From assembly GCF_021534965.1 (NCBI RefSeq), contig NZ_CP091037.1:1590501-1654500 (forward strand): DNA of 64,000 nucleotides. The letters run 5' to 3'. The translations under genes were made by a program, and so were the position numbers. The stretch is from Muricauda sp. SCSIO 65647 (GTDB lineage: Bacteria > Bacteroidota > Bacteroidia > Flavobacteriales > Flavobacteriaceae). Numbering within the stretch: the stretch's first letter is position 1; each line of letters opens with the position of its first letter. The notes beneath the pieces are model-generated. The model made no database searches and had not been told where the DNA came from. It worked only from the letters and a program-made list of their open reading frames with translations. Positions 53,234 to 61,705 of this stretch are shown here, in pieces.

Positions 53234-53251
53234 ACCGACTGCCCGGTCTGT
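53234..53251. promoter_or_regulatory. Putative TetR operator site 2
   Basis: ACCGAC-TGCCCG-GTCTGT, 110 bp before the first arsenosugar gene. Same geometry as sites 1, 3 and 4. The 53044-53361 gap has no other gene. Confidence 0.6.
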
Positions 53252-53324
53252 TGATGGTTTTTGTCAAATGTTAAAGTTTTTCTTTCCTGTAATGCCCAAA
53301 AACACGATTCGACCAACCCTTATA

Positions 53325-53345
53325 TACGATTTTATCGTAAGTTTA
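53325..53345 (+). promoter_or_regulatory. Promoter-overlapping dyad before the arsenosugar operon
   Basis: A perfect dyad TACGAT-ttt-ATCGTA (53325-53339) overlaps a TAAGTTTA element (53338-53345) that could be the -7 box, 17 nt before the ATG at 53362. No good -33 element is present, which may fit an activated or tightly repressed promoter. Confidence 0.4.
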
Positions 53346-53361
53346 CTTGCAATTATTTTCA

Positions 53362-54063
53362 ATGCAGCACATTCTTGGCCAAAAAACCGCTGTTCTTGTT
53401 TTCGCCAACTCTGCGAAAGAGGAAGTGAAACACAAACCCATTAGGGGCGGTGCGATTCTTTTTGATGAACTCACAAAACATACCTTGGGTGAGGTCAAGA
53501 AAACCAAGCTTCCCTTTTTTCATTTCACCGAACAAGACCAGACCGGAGCGACTTTTGGCCAACGTTTTTCAAATGCGATCCAACACCTGTTCAATCTAGG
53601 TTTTGAACAGTTAATTACGGTCGGTAACGATAGTCCACAATTAAGGGCAAGGCACATTCTTGAGGCCCATGCCCAGATCAAGCTCGGCAAAAACGTATTG
53701 GGGCCCTCGAATGATGGCGGTTTTTACCTTATGGCGCTACATCACCGAAGTTTTGATAAGAAAACATTCGGTGAGCTTTCATGGCAAACACGAAAAATAT
53801 ACCATGAAACCATAGCCTATTTCAAAGACAGAAATTTTGAGACGGTACCGTTGACCGCAATGGTCGATATCGACTCACTTTTCGATATAAAGAGATTGGC
53901 TTATACGGTCAGGTCGGTCTCCACTAAGATTCGACGGCTCTTAATGCGCCTAATAGTGGAAAAAAAGAGCTTTCACCATAGGTCTGGCGAAAATTCGTTC
54001 TCTGGCCTTTCCCTTCCTTCCAATAGGGGCTCTCCCCTCGTACTTGCCCTTAGCTTGGTATAG
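53362..54063 (+). CDS. DUF2064 glycosyltransferase (arsenosugar cluster)
   Basis: 233 residues from ATG 53362 (a TTG-based extension to 53347 rejected). Nucleotide-diphospho-sugar transferase-like fold of the DUF2064/TIGR04282 family: TAVLVFANSAKEEVKHKPI, ITVGNDSPQLRARHI (DxD-like region is NDSP), GPSNDGGFYLMALHH and a DIDSLFDIKRL tail. In other genomes a TIGR04282 or TIGR04283 glycosyltransferase sits beside arsS/arsM and may attach or process the ribose/sugar part. The last 40 residues are not conserved-looking (basic, Ser/Pro-rich). It is the first gene of the operon. Confidence 0.85.
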   Translation: MQHILGQKTAVLVFANSAKEEVKHKPIRGGAILFDELTKHTLGEVKKTKLPFFHFTEQDQTGATFGQRFSNAIQHLFNLGFEQLITVGNDSPQLRARHILEAHAQIKLGKNVLGPSNDGGFYLMALHHRSFDKKTFGELSWQTRKIYHETIAYFKDRNFETVPLTAMVDIDSLFDIKRLAYTVRSVSTKIRRLLMRLIVEKKSFHHRSGENSFSGLSLPSNRGSPLVLALSLV

Positions 54064-54101
54064 GGCACACCTCCTTTTTATCACAACACCAGCAAAGTCA
54101 T

Positions 54102-54120
54102 CTAAGAACGCTGTTCTTAG
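54102..54120. promoter_or_regulatory. Dyad between the glycosyltransferase and peroxidase-like genes
   Basis: A perfect dyad CTAAGAAC-gct-GTTCTTAG at 54102-54120, 32 nt before the ATG at 54153. There is no T-run, so a terminator is unlikely; operator, attenuator or mRNA stability element are possible. Confidence 0.4.
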
Positions 54121-54152
54121 GTATCATCAACATTATTTAAAAAATCATTTAC

Positions 54153-54488
54153 ATGGCAAATTCATATTACGATCCGGCCGATCTTAGAAAATTTGGGAAC
54201 ATTACCGAGTGGAGCGAAGAATTGGGAAACAAGTTTTTTGATTACTACGGAAAAGTGTTTGAGGAAGGCGCTTTGAGCGCAAGGGAAAAATCATTGATCG
54301 CATTGGCGGTCGCCCATGTGGTCAAATGCCCCTATTGCATAGATGCCTATACCAAAGACGGCCTGCAGCGCGGCATTACCAAAGAAGAAATGATGGAGGC
54401 CGTTCACGCCGGTGCGGCGATCGAAAGCGGCGCCACTTTGGTTCATGGCGTGCAAATGATGAACAAGTACAACAAACTATCTATGTGA
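54153..54488 (+). CDS. Arsenosugar biosynthesis-associated peroxidase-like protein
   Basis: 111 residues of an AhpD/CMD-like all-helical protein matching the TIGR04169-type family found with arsS. The redox motif is CPYC (Cys59, Cys62), embedded in EKSLIALAVAHVVKCPYCIDAYTKDGLQRG. AhpD-like CxxC proteins act as peroxidase or disulfide reductase; in this setting it may handle thiol/arsenic redox chemistry (inference). It ends 3 nt before arsS, so they are in one operon. Confidence 0.9.
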   Translation: MANSYYDPADLRKFGNITEWSEELGNKFFDYYGKVFEEGALSAREKSLIALAVAHVVKCPYCIDAYTKDGLQRGITKEEMMEAVHAGAAIESGATLVHGVQMMNKYNKLSM

Positions 54489-54491
54489 GCT

Positions 54492-55580
54492 ATGTCACAA
54501 AGTATCTTAAATGAAGTAAAGAAAGCGGCCAAAAAATCGCTTAAGGCCCGGGAAAACGAACTGGCCTCGGTAAACAAGCAATTGGAAATCTTGAATGGTG
54601 GATTGTTTGCTGATGGAGAGCTTCCCTATTTTAAGGACAAGATCCATGAAATTGGCCATTTCCCGTTGCGGCCCGGTAGATTGGAGATACTTCAGATCAA
54701 TGTGGGCTATATGTGCAACCAGGTCTGTGAACATTGCCACGTTGACGCAGGGCCCGACCGCAAAGAAATCATGACCCGTCAAACCATGGAACAATGTTTG
54801 GAGGTTATCCGCAACACGGGTGCCCATACCTTGGACCTCACCGGTGGTGCCCCCGAGATGAACCCCGATTTTCGATGGTTTGTTGAAGAAGCGGCAAAGG
54901 CCGGGATCCAAGATTTCATTGTGCGCTCGAACCTGACCATCATACGAGCCAACAAAAAATACCATGATTTACCTGATTTCTTTAAAAAACACAATGTGCA
55001 TGTGGTCTCATCGATGCCGCACTATACCCGAGGAAAAACGGATAAACAGCGTGGCGACGGTGTTTTCGACAAAAGTATCAAGGCACTTCAAGAATTGAAT
55101 GCCGTGGGCTATGGTATGCCTGACAGCGATTTACGTTTAGATTTGGTGTACAATCCTTCGGGAGCTTATTTGCCAGGGGACCAAGCCGCCTTGGAACGTG
55201 ATTTCAAAAAAGCCTTGGATGAAGATTTTGGCATTCAGTTCCATAATCTGTTCGCCATCACGAATCTACCCATTTCACGGTTCTTGGATTACCTCATCGC
55301 TTCTGGCAACTACGAAGATTATATGTATGCCCTGGTAGATGCTTACAATCCAGCAGCGGTTGAAAATGTAATGTGCACCACCACGATTTCGGTCAGTTGG
55401 GATGGATGGCTATACGATTGCGATTTTAATCAAATGTTGGATTTAAAGGTCGCCAGCAAGGTAAAGCACATCAAAGACTATAATGAAGATGTTCTCAATG
55501 ACAGAAACATCACCATTTCACAGCATTGCTACGGCTGCACGGCCGGGGCTGGAAGCAGCTGTCAAGGCACCGTGGCCTAA
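54492..55580 (+). CDS. arsS: Arsenosugar biosynthesis radical SAM protein ArsS
   Basis: 362 residues. The radical SAM cluster motif CNQVCEHC is at Cys75, Cys79 and Cys82 (CxxxCxxC), followed by HVDAGPDR and the SAM-binding region LDLTGGAPEMNP. The C-terminus has additional cysteines (CYGCTAGAGSSCQG and VSWDGWLYDCDFN), seen in ArsS. It uses SAM to form the deoxyadenosyl-arsenic bond that starts arsenosugar synthesis from dimethylarsenite. The gene is 3 nt after the peroxidase-like gene and 34 bp before arsM. Confidence 0.95.
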   Translation: MSQSILNEVKKAAKKSLKARENELASVNKQLEILNGGLFADGELPYFKDKIHEIGHFPLRPGRLEILQINVGYMCNQVCEHCHVDAGPDRKEIMTRQTMEQCLEVIRNTGAHTLDLTGGAPEMNPDFRWFVEEAAKAGIQDFIVRSNLTIIRANKKYHDLPDFFKKHNVHVVSSMPHYTRGKTDKQRGDGVFDKSIKALQELNAVGYGMPDSDLRLDLVYNPSGAYLPGDQAALERDFKKALDEDFGIQFHNLFAITNLPISRFLDYLIASGNYEDYMYALVDAYNPAAVENVMCTTTISVSWDGWLYDCDFNQMLDLKVASKVKHIKDYNEDVLNDRNITISQHCYGCTAGAGSSCQGTVA

Positions 55581-55614
55581 AAATATAAAATACCAATAAG
55601 TATAAAATAAATAT

Positions 55615-56583
55615 ATGAGTTATTTAGAAGTTACCAACGACGTATATAAAGAGGCGGCCCTTGCCCCCGAGGTGGGCTTATGCTGTACCACCAACCCCGT
55701 TTGGGAGTTACCGGGACTGAAAGTCCCGAAAATCATGCAAGAGATGAACTATGGCTGTGGCAGTACGGTACATGCGAGAGATTTGGCCAATAATCCCAAA
55801 ATACTCTATGTAGGCGTCGGTGGTGGTATGGAGCTATTGCAGTTCTCGTATTTCAGTCGCCGAAAAGGTGGTGTCATAGGTGTTGATGTCGTTGATGAAA
55901 TGTTGGAGGCCAGCCGCAACAACTTTAAGGTAGCAGAAGAGGAAAACGACTGGTTCAAATCTGAATTTGTCGAATTGAGAAAGGGCGATGCCATGAACCT
56001 TCCCGTAGATGATAACAGTATTGAGGTCGCCGCCCAAAATTGTCTCTTCAACATCTTCAAGGAAGATGACCTGAAATGCGCCATTGAAGAAATGTACCGT
56101 GTGTTGAGACCCCACGGTAGGTTGGTGATGAGCGACCCTGTTTGTGAACAGCCCATGAACGATACCCTTCGAAACGATGACAGATTGCGTGCCCTGTGTC
56201 TAAGTGGAAGTCTCCCAATCAAGCAATATGTCAAAGCGTTGACCGATGTGGGCTTTGGCACTATAGAAATAAGGGCCCGTAAACCCTATCGTATTTTGGA
56301 TCCAAAGCATTATCCGACCGACGAGTTGATCTATATCGAATCCATTGAGGTTGCGGCCATCAAAGACCCCATGCCCGAAGATGGCCCGTGTGTGTTTACC
56401 GGTAAAGCTGCCATCTATTATGGCAATGAAGACCATTTTGATGATGAAAAGGGCCATGTTTTGCTGAAGAATCAGCCTTTGGCCGTTTGTGATAAAACGG
56501 CAGGCGCCTTGGCATCGTTGGGCAGGGACGATATCTTTATCAGCGGATCGACCTTTCATTATGATGGAGGGGGTTGTTGTTAA
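55615..56583 (+). CDS. arsM: Arsenite S-adenosylmethionine methyltransferase (arsenosugar type)
   Basis: 322 residues. SAM-binding motif I is YVGVGGGMELL (residues 65-75), followed by VIGVDVVDEMLEASR and KGDAMNLPVDDNSIEVAAQNCLFNIF. Arsenic-binding cysteines are at GLCCTTNP (near 22-27) and the terminal GGGCC, both typical of ArsM-like enzymes. The protein methylates arsenite to mono- and dimethylated forms, giving the ArsS substrate. A C-terminal extension of about 90 residues is a feature of the arsenosugar-type ArsM (TIGR04345-like). Confidence 0.93.
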   Translation: MSYLEVTNDVYKEAALAPEVGLCCTTNPVWELPGLKVPKIMQEMNYGCGSTVHARDLANNPKILYVGVGGGMELLQFSYFSRRKGGVIGVDVVDEMLEASRNNFKVAEEENDWFKSEFVELRKGDAMNLPVDDNSIEVAAQNCLFNIFKEDDLKCAIEEMYRVLRPHGRLVMSDPVCEQPMNDTLRNDDRLRALCLSGSLPIKQYVKALTDVGFGTIEIRARKPYRILDPKHYPTDELIYIESIEVAAIKDPMPEDGPCVFTGKAAIYYGNEDHFDDEKGHVLLKNQPLAVCDKTAGALASLGRDDIFISGSTFHYDGGGCC

Positions 56584-56636
56584 ATCAAGAAAAAATCTGC
56601 TTTTGTAGGATTTTTCATCCCATAAAAATGACACTT

Positions 56637-56658
56637 AAACCGACCGCTTGGTCGGTTT
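56637..56658 (+). promoter_or_regulatory. Dyad after arsM: putative operator site 3 and terminator
   Basis: ACCGAC-CGCTTG-GTCGGT (56639-56656) inside a longer perfect dyad, arms AAACCGACC / GGTCGGTTT (56637-56645 with 56650-56658), followed by CGTTTTTTG. It could end the ars transcript, bind the TetR, or both. The 222-bp gap to tetR has no other gene. Confidence 0.6.
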
Positions 56659-56766
56659 CGTTTTTTGAAAAAGGGGTATTTGGTCGAGAAAACGACTTTT
56701 TACCGAAATTTTTGCTTGTTACATCCCGTAATCTTCACCAAAATGGCTTTTCGACGGTTCTTTGAA

Positions 56767-56784
56767 ACAGACTTAACGGTCTGA
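56767..56784. promoter_or_regulatory. Putative TetR operator site 4 (autoregulatory)
   Basis: ACAGAC-TTAACG-GTCTGA, inside GAAACAGAC...GTCTGAAAC, ending 21 nt before the tetR ATG (56806). Same spacing and half-sites as sites 1-3; position is right for autorepression. Confidence 0.65.
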
Positions 56785-56805
56785 AACCCCAAAAACCCAA
56801 ATCTT

Positions 56806-57426
56806 ATGGACAAGAACCGAAAACGCATGGAAACCATGCACCGAATGAGGGCCAAAGGCCTCGAACTTTTCTATCAAAAAGGATATCATGCCACCAGTAT
56901 TGACGATATTCTAAAAGAACTATCACTTTCTAAAGGTGCTTTTTATCATCATTTTAAATCTAAAGAAGACTTTTTTATCAGCATCACCCAGCACATCATC
57001 ACCCAAAAGGTGTACGCCATGTTGGTTGAACCATTGGCCCAAGACAGAAGTCCGGTGTCGATGATCATTGATACCGTAACCAATGCGTTAGAGACCGCCG
57101 AGCACAATTCGATGGACCGCGGTTTTATGCTGGGCAACTTTTTGACCGAGTTCAACCGAGGTGACAATGAAATTGTCCAATACCTCAAGGACATCCTAAA
57201 AATCTGGGAGATCAACCTTATTTCTGTACTCAAAAATGGTAAAAGTGACGGACATATAGCACGCCATGTAAACTGTGAAGAGGTCGCTACGTACATCATT
57301 GCTTCTTTTATGGGCATTCGCACCATGATGGTGGGCAATAATGCCAGAATGCTGAAGTATCAATATCTGCAGCAGCTGAAGACTTATCTGTATGCCCTCG
57401 AACAAGAGAAAGAAATAATAGTATAA
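56806..57426 (+). CDS. TetR family regulator beside the arsenosugar operon
   Basis: 206 residues. The N-terminal HTH (residues 15-60: GLELFYQKGYHATSIDDILKELSLSKGAFYHHFKSKEDFF) is a full TetR DNA-binding domain. The C-terminal region (65-200) is a helical ligand-binding domain (PVSMIIDTVTNALETAEHNSMDRGFMLGNFLTEF). It has one cysteine (HVNCEEVA), so a thiol-based arsenic sensor of ArsR type is not obvious and the effector may be an organic compound. Candidate binding dyads occur 22 nt upstream and before the arsenosugar operon. Confidence 0.92.
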   Translation: MDKNRKRMETMHRMRAKGLELFYQKGYHATSIDDILKELSLSKGAFYHHFKSKEDFFISITQHIITQKVYAMLVEPLAQDRSPVSMIIDTVTNALETAEHNSMDRGFMLGNFLTEFNRGDNEIVQYLKDILKIWEINLISVLKNGKSDGHIARHVNCEEVATYIIASFMGIRTMMVGNNARMLKYQYLQQLKTYLYALEQEKEIIV

Positions 57427-57429
57427 GCT

Positions 57430-58476
57430 TTAGCCCAATACTTCCTTTATTTTATGAAGGATGGTTTCTTCGGAAATGGTCTGTATGGCATTTTCGTACC
57501 CCTTGGGAACCTTGTTGCCGTAAATGGAGGTAGGTATGGCAGGATATTTTATCCTGTCGGAAAGCAAAGCGTTGGAAAAGGGCTGCCCAAAAGGATAAAA
57601 ACCGGCATACGGATGGGTCACTCCCCATAACGAAATCACCGGAACCCCATAATTCGCCGCCAGATGCCCATTGGCACTATCCATAGAGACCATCAGGTCT
57701 AGATTTGAGATCAATTGCAGTTCTTCTTTGAATGAAAGCCTTCCCGCAATATTGATAACATTTTCGGCAGAAGAGGCCAAGGTTTGAAGTTGTTGTTTCT
57801 CTTTGTCGCCCCCTCCAAAAAGAAATATTTTATACTTTTTGGTATTTTTTAATGATTCGACTACACCTTTCATTCTTTCAAACGGGTACATTTTACCCGA
57901 ATGGGCAGCAAAAGGGGCAATACCAAGCCATTGTTCTGCTTTTTCTCTTGTTAGGCCATTGATATTTTCAGACATTTTCAATGGTCGAAGCACATCATCG
58001 CCTTGCAGCTCGATCGGATAGCCCAATTGGGCAAACACGTCGGCATAGCGTTGGTGGGTAGTTTTCAACGGTTTAAAAATCTTGTCTTTTTTACGGGTCA
58101 ACGCCCTCTTATCAGCCCTACCCTTGTCGATTTGTGCCAATTTAAATCCGCCTATGGAAAAGAAAAACTTAAGAACCTTGCTGCGCAGCACATTATGAAG
58201 GTCGGCCACCGCATCGATATTTCGTTTTTTAAGCTCATTATACAACTTCCAAAGCCCAAGAACACCCTTGTGCTTGCCTGAAAGCATGGCTTTATGAAAA
58301 TCAACACGCTCAATTCTCTCGAAAAGAGGTTGATGAAAATCACGCGAAACTACCGTAATCTTTAGCCGGGGATACTTTTTTATAGCTGCCAATAGCACAG
58401 GTACGGCCATGGCCACATCGCCCAAGGCCGAGAAACGGAGTATCAACAAATGGTCATACTCAGCCCTTCTGGCCAC
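57430..58476 (-). CDS. Glycosyltransferase family 9 (heptosyltransferase-like)
   Basis: 348 residues from GTG 58476 (MARRAEYDHLLILRFSALGDV). GT9 motifs: LILRFSALGDVAMAVPVL near the N-terminus, DLHNVLRSKVL, FAAHSGKMYPFERM, and the C-terminal VSMDSANGHLAANYGVPVISLWGVTHP. Such enzymes add heptose or a related sugar to the LPS inner core from the cytoplasmic side. The start lies within the last 17 nt of the DUF4254 gene and the end is 4 nt from the convergent tetR. Confidence 0.93.
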   Translation of the reverse strand: MARRAEYDHLLILRFSALGDVAMAVPVLLAAIKKYPRLKITVVSRDFHQPLFERIERVDFHKAMLSGKHKGVLGLWKLYNELKKRNIDAVADLHNVLRSKVLKFFFSIGGFKLAQIDKGRADKRALTRKKDKIFKPLKTTHQRYADVFAQLGYPIELQGDDVLRPLKMSENINGLTREKAEQWLGIAPFAAHSGKMYPFERMKGVVESLKNTKKYKIFLFGGGDKEKQQLQTLASSAENVINIAGRLSFKEELQLISNLDLMVSMDSANGHLAANYGVPVISLWGVTHPYAGFYPFGQPFSNALLSDRIKYPAIPTSIYGNKVPKGYENAIQTISEETILHKIKEVLG

Positions 58477-59062
58477 GTAACACTGGGTTTAGTTCATCAT
58501 CATTGTACATTTTCATCTGTTTATAGACTTTCATGTACTTATCGCCATTCTCAATATCGACCAATAATTGGTCTATGGCCATAGAGAGGTCTTTTCGCTG
58601 TTCAAGCAATACATTTAATTTTTCTTGGCACTTGGCGATATGCTCTGATGTGGCGTCTGGCCGCTCAACCTCTTCGCGCATATGGTAGATCTTCAGCGCC
58701 AAAATAGACAACCTGTCTATGGCCCAAGCAGGGCTTTCGGTATTGATGGTAGCGTTGGGCTTGGCCTGTACCGATTGGTGTTTTGTAAGGAAATAACTGT
58801 CTATATATTCGACCAGATCGGTGCGATCTTGGTTACTGGCATCAATTTTTCGTTTGAGTTGCAGAGCTTCCCCAGGTTCAATATCGGGATCTCGGATGAT
58901 ATCCTCATAATGCCACTGTATCGTGTCAATCCAGTTTTTTCGGTATAACAATTGTTCAATCCCCTTATCATATGGGTTTGTGAACTCTTGATCGACATCG
59001 TCTTTTACATGATAATCTGCGATGCTCTCCTCAAAAATCTTAAACGCTTTTTTGCTGAACAT
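58460..59062 (-). CDS. DUF4254 protein
   Basis: 200 residues, soluble and mainly helical (KNWIDTIQWHYEDIIRDPDIEPGEALQLKRKIDASNQDRTDLVEYID). No catalytic motif is seen. DUF4254 genes often neighbour GT9 or LPS genes in Bacteroidetes, as here, so a role in LPS core synthesis is likely but unproven. The last 17 nt overlap the GT9 gene. Confidence 0.88.
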   Translation of the reverse strand: MFSKKAFKIFEESIADYHVKDDVDQEFTNPYDKGIEQLLYRKNWIDTIQWHYEDIIRDPDIEPGEALQLKRKIDASNQDRTDLVEYIDSYFLTKHQSVQAKPNATINTESPAWAIDRLSILALKIYHMREEVERPDATSEHIAKCQEKLNVLLEQRKDLSMAIDQLLVDIENGDKYMKVYKQMKMYNDDELNPVLRGQKG

Positions 59063-59096
59063 TATATGGGTTTTCTACAAAGATAGGGTTTATACA

Positions 59097-60032
59097 TTAG
59101 CCCATTTCTTCTACAAAGAGCAATATGAACGGTGTTAAGATGAAAATCGCCAAAAGTATCTCTTTGAGCTGCGCCCTTTTGATGGTCTCGACATAATTGG
59201 CCAAAAAGACAGCCCCTGGCATAAAACTGAAGATGATCCAAAAAGATGAAATCGGCTGCAGGGCATTGATCAAGAGCGATACCAAAAAATACAACAGCAT
59301 AAATCGAAAAATGATGATTTTTCCGCCTCCTTTTTTTCGAAACTTGACGAAGTCGATTATGGCAAGAACAAAGACCACGATTGCGAAGACCATGACTTTT
59401 ATGTTCACTATCTCGGGAGAAAACCGTGGAATCGTTTGAAAATGGGCAACAAAATCATACTGTTTTTGAAAAAACCCTAGGTTGTCGTTCAACACCAAAA
59501 CGGCAAATGTAAGTAGTAAAAATGCTGCTATGCCCGCCAGTACTGATAACCAGTTCTTGGTTGATTTGCCCAAATACGTATTAATTGAAAAAAAGACAAG
59601 TGAGAAAAACAACAATGCCCAAGAACAAAAAAGGGAAGAGATACAAATCGACAAGGTCGCATCAAATATTTTATGCTTGGGGTTCTTGAGTGTTTTTACT
59701 TCGAGCAAGCGATACACGGCCATCAAAATGAAAAGGTTGGCCAGAACAGCACTATGGTCAATCAGAGTTGAAGGAAAGAGCACTGCCAACAAAACCCAAA
59801 AGAGCATCAGAAAAGAATTTTGCCCGACAACATTGCCTTTTTTTGCCATTTGGTCGGCAAAAAGAACGCCGATTATGAACGCCCCAAGTATCAGTATTTG
59901 AAAAGCGATACCGCCCATGGTAAACCCTTCTTCGGAAATTCTTGTAAGGTACACGCCATGGAAAGCAAACAAAAATCCGAAAAAAACAATGTAGTGTATG
60001 GGCCGTGTTTTGCCAAAAAACCTTGAAATCAT
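59097..60032 (-). CDS. DUF6427 membrane protein
   Basis: 311 residues with about eight hydrophobic helices (for example IVFFGFLFAFHGVYL, FQILILGAFIIGVLFADQM, ALLFFSLVFFSINTYLG and a C-terminal ILLAIFILTPFILLFVEE). No motif suggests an enzyme. The family is common in flavobacterial genomes near DUF4254/GT9 and purD/uracil-related genes. Function unknown. Confidence 0.85.
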   Translation of the reverse strand: MISRFFGKTRPIHYIVFFGFLFAFHGVYLTRISEEGFTMGGIAFQILILGAFIIGVLFADQMAKKGNVVGQNSFLMLFWVLLAVLFPSTLIDHSAVLANLFILMAVYRLLEVKTLKNPKHKIFDATLSICISSLFCSWALLFFSLVFFSINTYLGKSTKNWLSVLAGIAAFLLLTFAVLVLNDNLGFFQKQYDFVAHFQTIPRFSPEIVNIKVMVFAIVVFVLAIIDFVKFRKKGGGKIIIFRFMLLYFLVSLLINALQPISSFWIIFSFMPGAVFLANYVETIKRAQLKEILLAIFILTPFILLFVEEMG

Positions 60033-60072
60033 CTTCGGATTTACTATTTTTGTCTCATAAATATAGCGAAGT

Positions 60073-60294
60073 ATGAGCTCTTTTTTTTACGGTATCGAAG
60101 ACTTATTTGTCAACTACCTCTTTTGGCCTTTCGATTTTTTCCGTTTTATGGAAAGTTGGTGGACTTCAAACACCGTGAACTGGATTTTCTTTATCGCCGG
60201 TCTAATCGCCATGCTCTACTGGATGAACCAATTGAAGCTGTTCAACGATCGCGGTGAAGAAGATAAAAGCATCACTTCACACTCATACTTATAG
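60073..60294 (+). CDS. DUF6341 small membrane protein
   Basis: 73 residues, ATG start. One membrane helix (VNWIFFIAGLIAMLYWMNQL) after an aromatic N-terminal part (FYGIEDLFVNYLFWPFDFFRFMESWW) and a charged tail. It faces the DUF6427 gene divergently, 40 bp apart. Function unknown; conservation in this neighbourhood supports a real gene. Confidence 0.75.
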   Translation: MSSFFYGIEDLFVNYLFWPFDFFRFMESWWTSNTVNWIFFIAGLIAMLYWMNQLKLFNDRGEEDKSITSHSYL

Positions 60295-60377
60295 TCTATT
60301 TGCCATTATAGCAATTCGAGCTAGCTTCGGCAGGCTAAGCGTTATAGCACTCAGCTATCTTTTGGAATACCCTCTTT

Positions 60378-61649
60378 TTATAGATCGAACCCGATATCTT
60401 TTCGGTAGTAGATGTCGTCAAAACATATCTTTTCGATGTTTTTGTACGATACGGCCAAGGCTTCCCTGAAATCATTTCCGTAAGAGGTAACGGCAATTAC
60501 CCGACCGCCATTGGTCATTACTTTTCCATTTTCCTCTTTCGTGCCTGCATGAAAGATGAGGGAGTCATAGATTTCATCGAGCCCAAAGATTTCCTTTCCC
60601 TTTTCATAAGCTTCAGGATAGCCCCCGGAAACCGTCATCACCGTAACGGCCGATCTTTCATCAATATCAAGTCTCAATTCACCCAACTTCTTTTCGGCAA
60701 CAGCTTGAAGTACTTCTACAAAGTCGTTCTTTATTCTGGGCATTACCACCTCGGTCTCAGGATCGCCCATACGAACGTTATATTCTATGACCTTGGGTTC
60801 ACCATCGACCTTGATCAAGCCAATGAAAATGAACCCCACATATGGAATGCTGTCCTTTTTTAGTCCTACAATGGTAGGCTTTACAATACGTTCCTCAATT
60901 TTTTGCATGAACGCACCATCAACAAAAGGCACTGGAGATATGGCTCCCATACCGCCAGTATTCAATCCTGTATCACCTTCGCCTATTCGTTTATAATCTT
61001 TTGCCATGGGCAAGATTTTATAATGCTCGCCATCTGTGAGCACAAAGCAGCTCAATTCGATGCCATTCAAAAATTCCTCAATGACCACCGTTTGGCTGGC
61101 CACGCCAAATTTGGCATCGGCCAGCATGGCCTTCAGCTCTTCTTTAGCCTCATTTATGTCATTCAAGATCAGAACGCCCTTACCAGCGGCCAAACCATCA
61201 GCTTTTAACACATAGGGGGGGTTCATCGATTCTAAAAATAGAAATCCTTCCTCCATGCTGTCCAAAGTAAAACTCTCATAAGCCGCTGTAGGTATGTTAT
61301 GTCGCTTCATAAAGGTCTTCGCAAACTCTTTACTGCCCTCTAGCGTTGCGCCTAATTTCTGTGGCCCGATAACCGGAATTTGTGCCAATTCAGCATCTTG
61401 CAGAAAAAAATCATGGATGCCCTTCACCAAAGGGTCTTCTGGCCCTACGACAACCATCTCGATATTTTCGGCCAAAACCAGTTCTTTTATCTGCCCAAAG
61501 TCATCAACCTTTACATCAATATTGTTGGCGATCTTTGAGGTGCCAGCATTGCCCGGAGCCACAAAAAGTTTCTTGACCTTATTGCTTTGTGAGATTTTCC
61601 AAGCTAGGGTGTGTTCGCGTCCACCTGAGCCCAATAACAAAATGTTCAT
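60378..61649 (-). CDS. purD: Phosphoribosylamine-glycine ligase
   Basis: 423 residues from ATG 61649 (MNILLLGSGGREHTLAW). The N-terminal GSGGREHT phosphate-binding segment, PYVLKADGLAAGKGVLI (ATP-grasp lid), and VIEYNVRMGDPETEVVMPR (metal site) are all family hallmarks. It joins phosphoribosylamine and glycine to GAR in purine synthesis. A TACTTTTG element (61672-61665) lies 16 nt upstream. Confidence 0.97.
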   Translation of the reverse strand: MNILLLGSGGREHTLAWKISQSNKVKKLFVAPGNAGTSKIANNIDVKVDDFGQIKELVLAENIEMVVVGPEDPLVKGIHDFFLQDAELAQIPVIGPQKLGATLEGSKEFAKTFMKRHNIPTAAYESFTLDSMEEGFLFLESMNPPYVLKADGLAAGKGVLILNDINEAKEELKAMLADAKFGVASQTVVIEEFLNGIELSCFVLTDGEHYKILPMAKDYKRIGEGDTGLNTGGMGAISPVPFVDGAFMQKIEERIVKPTIVGLKKDSIPYVGFIFIGLIKVDGEPKVIEYNVRMGDPETEVVMPRIKNDFVEVLQAVAEKKLGELRLDIDERSAVTVMTVSGGYPEAYEKGKEIFGLDEIYDSLIFHAGTKEENGKVMTNGGRVIAVTSYGNDFREALAVSYKNIEKICFDDIYYRKDIGFDL

Positions 61650-61705
61650 ATACCGAAGTTTGGGCAAAAGTAAAATTTCGCAGGCTTACGAAGTAGTGAT
61701 ATGGA

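Noticed and set aside
56637-56658. The dyad after arsM regarded solely as a TetR operator
   Set aside because: It is also a good intrinsic terminator of arsM (9-bp arms plus TTTTTT), so the two roles cannot be separated from sequence alone; kept as dual-purpose.
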